The notes beneath the pieces were generated by a model. It was not told where the DNA came from. It did not search any database and worked only from the letters and a program-made list of their open reading frames with translations. The translations under genes and the position numbers were made by a program. This document shows, in pieces, positions 60,901-64,000 of a stretch of DNA of 64,000 bases (position 1 is its first letter; each line of letters begins with the position of its first letter). The DNA is from Acidobacteriaceae bacterium (GTDB taxonomy: Bacteria; Acidobacteriota; Terriglobia; Terriglobales; Acidobacteriaceae), in NCBI GenBank assembly GCA_028283655.1, contig JAPWKE010000003.1, forward strand, positions 310,001 through 374,000, given 5' to 3'.

Positions 60901-61131
60901 GCCCACTCAGGTGAGTGCGCCTTGCCCAATGTAGGGCATTTCAATCACAATGGAGGATGGGACGGGTACGCACCGTCCTGGGGTGTCGAAACCCCATAGA
61001 ACGCAACACGCTCCCAAGCGTGTTTAAAGATTCCCTACGCCTTTTGCGTCGGGGAGCCTGTGACGTATGTCCAGGCCCCTAAAGCTAAAGGTCACAGGAG
61101 CCGCGTTCTATCGGCTTTCGAACTCCCCGAC
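60901..61131 (+). ncRNA. candidate structured RNA with four hairpins and a three-hairpin multibranch
   Basis: Stems seen by complementarity, in order: GC-CACTC/GAGTG-GC (60901-60920); TGCCC/GGGCA (60923-60938); GGACGG/CCGTCC (60960-60978); TGGGGT/ACCCCA (60979-60996). Then a closing stem TAGAACGC/GCGTTCTA (60997-61004 with 61103-61110) encloses three arms: AACACGCT/AGCGTGTT (61005-61024), a stem around ACGC/GCGT (61032-61054) and CCTGTGAC/GTCACAGG (61057-61098). GTCGGGGAG (61048-61056) is exactly complementary to CTCCCCGAC (61123-61131), a possible pseudoknot or switch. It ends 16 bases before the HD-GYP gene. The strand is not proven and no known RNA family was recognised. Confidence 0.5.
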
Positions 61132-61147
61132 TAAGGGTTTATAGGGC

Positions 61148-61840
61148 ATGTTTGCGGGGGCGTACCGCAAGCTCTTTATGCTCTGGACCTTTGTCGAGGA
61201 GCCGAGCGTGTCCCCTCAGAGAACAAACCGCCTGTCACCCCATGACGCCCATTGGATCAAACAGGCGCACGCGCATGATCCTGTTCTTCACCTCCACAGC
61301 CTTCTTGTGGCGCAACTGTGTGCCAGCTTCTCGGCGTTCCTGAACTACTCTGTCGAAGAACAACGCCTCTTAGTGCGGGCAGCCCTGCTACATGACATCG
61401 GCAAAATCAGAATCCCGATCGAGCTTCTACAGAAGCCGTCACCCCTCACCGCCGAAGAGTTTATAACCGTGCAGTCCCATGCTCAAATCGGCTATGAAAT
61501 GCTGGTCGAAGCGGGTGAGACTGACAAAACACTGCTAACCGTGACGCGGGACCATCACGAGCGACTCGATGGGAGCGGATACCCCCGGAAGCTTACCGCA
61601 GGAGAGATTTCGGTGTCCGTAAGACTGGTGACACTCTGCGATGTGTTCGCCGCGATGACGGAACCGCGTCCCTATGCCGCACCGATGTTATGGGATGAAG
61701 CGCTTGAACGAATGGCTGCCAAGAGTACCCGCCTTGACCAAGAGCTTTTATCTGCTTTCGCGACAATGGTTGCGGCGATGAATGTTCCCAAGCAAGGTTT
61801 TAGCCTGTTCCACAATCTCGCAAGGAGGAAAAAGTCATGA
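61148..61840 (+). CDS. HD-GYP domain phosphodiesterase-like protein
   Basis: 230 aa. The HD-GYP domain fills nearly the whole protein: LLHDIGKIRIP at 81-90, His111 (SHAQIGYEML), DHHERLDGSGYP at 135-146 (intact GYP), and TLCDVFAAMTEPRPY. HD-GYP enzymes cut cyclic-di-GMP. There is no receiver or sensor domain, so activity is set by expression. The start with GGGCATG is weak, and ATG 61178 is an alternative. It overlaps the KH-domain gene by 4 bases (ATGA) and sits just after the structured-RNA candidate. Confidence 0.85.
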   Translation: MFAGAYRKLFMLWTFVEEPSVSPQRTNRLSPHDAHWIKQAHAHDPVLHLHSLLVAQLCASFSAFLNYSVEEQRLLVRAALLHDIGKIRIPIELLQKPSPLTAEEFITVQSHAQIGYEMLVEAGETDKTLLTVTRDHHERLDGSGYPRKLTAGEISVSVRLVTLCDVFAAMTEPRPYAAPMLWDEALERMAAKSTRLDQELLSAFATMVAAMNVPKQGFSLFHNLARRKKS

Positions 61841-62172
61841 CAACAATTTCTCAACCTGTTCTTAGGCAAGAACAACCGATGCAGCGGCTCCTTCATGAGA
61901 TTGTTCGGCATCTGGTTGATGACGAAACCGCTATCAGAGTAGATTGTTTGGACGGTAATGATGGTGTCACGACACTGAATGTCCACGTCGCGCCGACCGA
62001 CACCGGTAAGCTCATTGGCAAGCAAGGCCGCACGGCGCGCTCGCTGCGCACGATTCTTTCGGCCGCCAGCATGAAACTGCACCACCGCTACGCGCTCAAT
62101 ATCGAAGAGGGCAGACGAGCCGTAGTTTCACACCCGGATCTAGGGAATGATCTTCAGCGCATCCGGAACTGA
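61837..62172 (+). CDS. KH-domain RNA-binding protein, KhpA-like
   Basis: 111 aa. One KH domain at about 40-90: VHVAPTDTGKLIGKQGRTAR (the GxxG loop GKQG) and SLRTILSAASMKLHHRY. The first ~20 residues are an added leader not present in most KhpA (75-85 aa), and QRLLHEIVRHLVDDETAI is the N-terminal helix/strand pair seen in KhpA. KhpA and KhpB form an RNA-chaperone pair in Gram-positives. The GGAGG (61824-61828) is 8 bases ahead. Co-translated with the HD-GYP gene. Confidence 0.87.
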   Translation: MTTISQPVLRQEQPMQRLLHEIVRHLVDDETAIRVDCLDGNDGVTTLNVHVAPTDTGKLIGKQGRTARSLRTILSAASMKLHHRYALNIEEGRRAVVSHPDLGNDLQRIRN

Positions 62173-62189
62173 CACGGAGCTTGATTGCG

Positions 62190-62594
62190 ATGGAACCATG
62201 TTCTCGCCTTTCAACAACACCCGTTCAATTGAAGTTTTACGGCGACTTTGAGATTGCCACTAATCTCAAGTCAGTTGCGGGATTCTCACCGGAGCAACTT
62301 ACTCTGCTTGAATCTATTCTTGGCTCTCCAGATGTCAAGCTGCACTTAGCAAGAATGGCTCTTGAAACCGATTTGAATTCTTTGACGGATTCACACTTTC
62401 GAGAAAGATACAGCGGCCCCAGCGACCGAGATTTGTTGGATACTGTGCTGCCATGCTTGCCACTAGCGGAGCAACCCTATTGGGAAGCGTTGCGGCATGG
62501 GCCGGGCGATTGCCTGCACAATGAAATCATGCCGGTCTTCTTTACATTCGAAGTGCGGCTCAAGCAGACAGGAATCGAAGAGATAGCAACGTGA
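62190..62594 (+). CDS. hypothetical protein
   Basis: 134 aa with mixed helix and strand content. Visible stretches are FYGDFEIATNLKSVAGFSPE, LARMALETDLNSLTDSHF and NEIMPVFFTFEVRLK. No metal, membrane or enzyme motif was recognised. ATG 62190 is chosen over TTG 62181 since the GGAG is better spaced. It stops next to the relaxase stop on the other strand. Confidence 0.55.
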   Translation: MEPCSRLSTTPVQLKFYGDFEIATNLKSVAGFSPEQLTLLESILGSPDVKLHLARMALETDLNSLTDSHFRERYSGPSDRDLLDTVLPCLPLAEQPYWEALRHGPGDCLHNEIMPVFFTFEVRLKQTGIEEIAT

Positions 62595-64000
62595 CTAGAG
62601 CGAAATGCCATATCCGTTATCGCTAGGTGTTTCCTTATTCCATCCTGCACTTTGTTCGTTGCCGCGTGAGACTGCTGCTGAAAGTCCAAATGGTTCGAGT
62701 GCGGCTTGTGCCGCGATGGGCTGCGCGTTGCGGTCGAAGAACTGCCCCTGCGCATCGATGTGTAGCCAACCGCGATTCTCGTCACTGCGATAGCTTTGAA
62801 TCTCCGCGTGTTCTTTTCGCCACGCAAATGGCTCCGCATGTACCACACCGATAGATTGAACCAGCGGCTCCCAATGCCGCTTTTCCTCGGCAGTGGGCTC
62901 CAGTTGCGCGGCGTGCCGCTCCACCGGTGTCTCCGGGCCTTTGTAGGCTAGTTCCGCAACCCGCTCAGCATAGCGCTCCACGAGCGCACGCTGGTTTTGT
63001 TCCGGCTCAGAGCCTTGCTGATGGCGTTCCGTGATGGCGCGAACCGTGTCAGCAGGGTCAACTCCATTCTTCGCTTGCCCCTGCGTCCATCGAAGATCGG
63101 CAAGCACGGTGTCACGGTCGATGGACGTAGCGTAGATGGAGGGGGGCATATGGGAAGTCGGTTGGTAGGGCTGCATCCCCTCGGCATGTTCTTTGCGGTA
63201 AGTCATCGTTTCACCTCGTTGCTGTTCGGCCTTCGGTTGACTGAGTTCTAATGCCGCCGTCTTCGAGACATCCCGGCTAAGGTCTTTTGTCAGCCGTGCG
63301 GCATTGTCGGTATAGAGCTGCACGTCACGCGCGGCGCGAGACACCGCGACATACGCGAAGCGTTGGTTGATGAGGTCGCGGTGGGCGGAGACCTCCACAT
63401 TGATAAGCACTCGGTCTGCCGTCAGCCCTTGCGAGCTATGCGAGGTCACCGCATAGCCGTGATCGAAGTGCCGCATCCGCTCTGGATCGAAGGTGAGGAA
63501 GCGCGGCGTTTGACCTTCAAGGCGCACGGCTATTTCGTGCGAACGGACACGTTCGATGGTCCCAAGCTGCCGATTGGCAATTTGTAAATCACGGTTGTTG
63601 GTCGTGAACTGAATCCGGTCGCCTTCCGCAAACTCGCGTGTGACTTCTCGAAATGCCGTGATACCTTGCAGACGCCTCGGGTCGTAGGACACCTGCTCGC
63701 CATCGGCACGCTCCACACTGATCTGATTGAGCTTTGTATCCACCGCGCGCACTGTCGCATAGCTGTACGGTTCTAATCCCAATTCCTTGCTACCGCGCGT
63801 GTACTGGAGGACATCGCCAGGCTGATACTGCGCTGCCCACTTCCGATCGGCGCTGCTCAAGTCAGATCGGGGCGTCAGAACCGCGAACTCACGGTCAATC
63901 CCACGCAGGCCGTCGACGCCGCGCAGCTCTGCACGGATGGCCTGATTCAGCTCTATCCGGCTGGCATTGTCAGGCGAGATGACAAGCGTGTTTTCCGGCT
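62595..64000 (-). CDS. MobF (TraI/TrwC-type) relaxase-helicase, C-terminal part
   Basis: 468 codons are in view; the frame is open across the window edge, so the N-terminal relaxase domain is outside. NTLVISPDNASRIELNQAIR at the right edge and YAVTSHSSQGLTADRVLIN, followed by NQRFAYVAVSRAARDVQLY, are RecD-like superfamily 1 helicase motifs IV-VI. MobF proteins nick oriT and unwind the strand for conjugation. The C-terminal ~150 residues are variable and Gln/Glu-rich. It shows the element is, or was, self-transmissible or mobilisable. Confidence 0.88.
   Translation of the reverse strand, partial: PENTLVISPDNASRIELNQAIRAELRGVDGLRGIDREFAVLTPRSDLSSADRKWAAQYQPGDVLQYTRGSKELGLEPYSYATVRAVDTKLNQISVERADGEQVSYDPRRLQGITAFREVTREFAEGDRIQFTTNNRDLQIANRQLGTIERVRSHEIAVRLEGQTPRFLTFDPERMRHFDHGYAVTSHSSQGLTADRVLINVEVSAHRDLINQRFAYVAVSRAARDVQLYTDNAARLTKDLSRDVSKTAALELSQPKAEQQRGETMTYRKEHAEGMQPYQPTSHMPPSIYATSIDRDTVLADLRWTQGQAKNGVDPADTVRAITERHQQGSEPEQNQRALVERYAERVAELAYKGPETPVERHAAQLEPTAEEKRHWEPLVQSIGVVHAEPFAWRKEHAEIQSYRSDENRGWLHIDAQGQFFDRNAQPIAAQAALEPFGLSAAVSRGNEQSAGWNKETPSDNGYGISL

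Larger units (their letters stand above)
25001..64000. mobile_element. integrative conjugative element with As/Hg/Cu resistance (left end and body)
   Basis: The left limit is the tRNA-Arg fragment with adjacent tyrosine integrase. The body carries ParB, DUF6908 and ArdC-like backbone genes, restriction and HEPN-like genes, three metal-resistance regions and a MobF relaxase-helicase at the window end. No right end is seen, so the element exceeds 39 kb. Type IV secretion genes would be expected beyond 64000. Whether all of 25-64 kb is one element, or several nested ones, is inference. Confidence 0.75.

Noticed and set aside
61097-61131. tRNA-like T-arm (TTTCGAACTCCC) in the structured region
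   Set aside because: No matching acceptor, D-arm or anticodon arm around it; the bases pair better in the 9-bp complement with 61048-61056.
1-64000. CRISPR arrays
   Set aside because: No series of evenly spaced direct repeats was seen; repeats found are short pairs or inverted repeats.
1-64000. Insertion sequences or transposase genes
   Set aside because: No protein has a transposase DDE or HUH motif; the only recombinase is the tyrosine integrase and the only DNA-transfer protein is the relaxase.

Overview
The window looks like an Acidobacteriota chromosome (Terriglobales; Terriglobus, Granulicella or Edaphobacter-like) that carries a large integrated conjugative element loaded with metal-resistance genes. 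The assignment rests on protein style: the cold-shock protein, a bacillithiol synthase BshC, the sigma/anti-sigma/cytochrome b/molybdopterin cluster, and the DUF5818 and small Cys-rich proteins. I ran no database search.

Chromosomal part (1-24.4 kb). This holds a PHP/pol X-type polymerase, a cold-shock protein, a NUDIX hydrolase, bshC, two small proteins, a secreted phospholipase D-like protein and zwf. A complete RND efflux operon follows (adaptor, HAE1 pump, outer-membrane factor; minus strand). Next is an EmrAB-TolC-like operon (EmrB-type MFS, TolC, HlyD) with a divergent TetR gene. Its hlyD is damaged at both ends and runs into the tail of an outer-membrane protein gene. Then comes an ECF sigma/anti-sigma pair followed by a periplasmic protein, a cytochrome b561-type protein, a YedY-like oxidoreductase and an SDR enzyme.

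Junction (24.4-25.25 kb). This contains a 3' remnant of an arsC gene, a strong terminator, the 3' two-thirds of a tRNA-Arg(CCT) gene, and two pairs of GTATCAC repeats, each pair spaced exactly 11 bp. It is read as the left attachment site of the element.

Element part (25.0 kb to the window end). The order is: tyrosine integrase; an unknown protein; a frameshifted HEPN-like gene; the 5' half of another tRNA; a GmrSD-type type IV restriction enzyme; ParB, DUF6908 and ArdC-like genes; a hairpin-rich region; and a PIN protein. The arsenic operon follows (acr3-arsR divergent from arsM, arsC, a CoA-disulfide-reductase-like flavoprotein and a second arsC). Next is a mercury operon, merR divergent from merT, merP and a GDCCxFCSYG protein, with no merA. 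A TonB receptor/CDF-like pair is controlled by a second MerR. A 15-kb copper region on the minus strand encodes a Cys-rich protein, CusCBA, DUF5818, a second Cys-rich protein, multicopper oxidase, TolC, DUF305, cytochrome c, DUF4396 and a Cu ATPase. Finally there are an HD-GYP/KH-domain gene pair, an unknown protein and the C-terminal part of a MobF relaxase-helicase cut by the window edge.

Candidates for something undescribed: a compact series of hairpins plus a three-hairpin multibranch with a possible 9-bp pseudoknot (60901-61131), directly upstream of the HD-GYP/KH operon; the paired 11-bp-phased repeats at the attachment site; a copper-oxidase leader hairpin that hides the ribosome binding site; and the decayed gene junctions.
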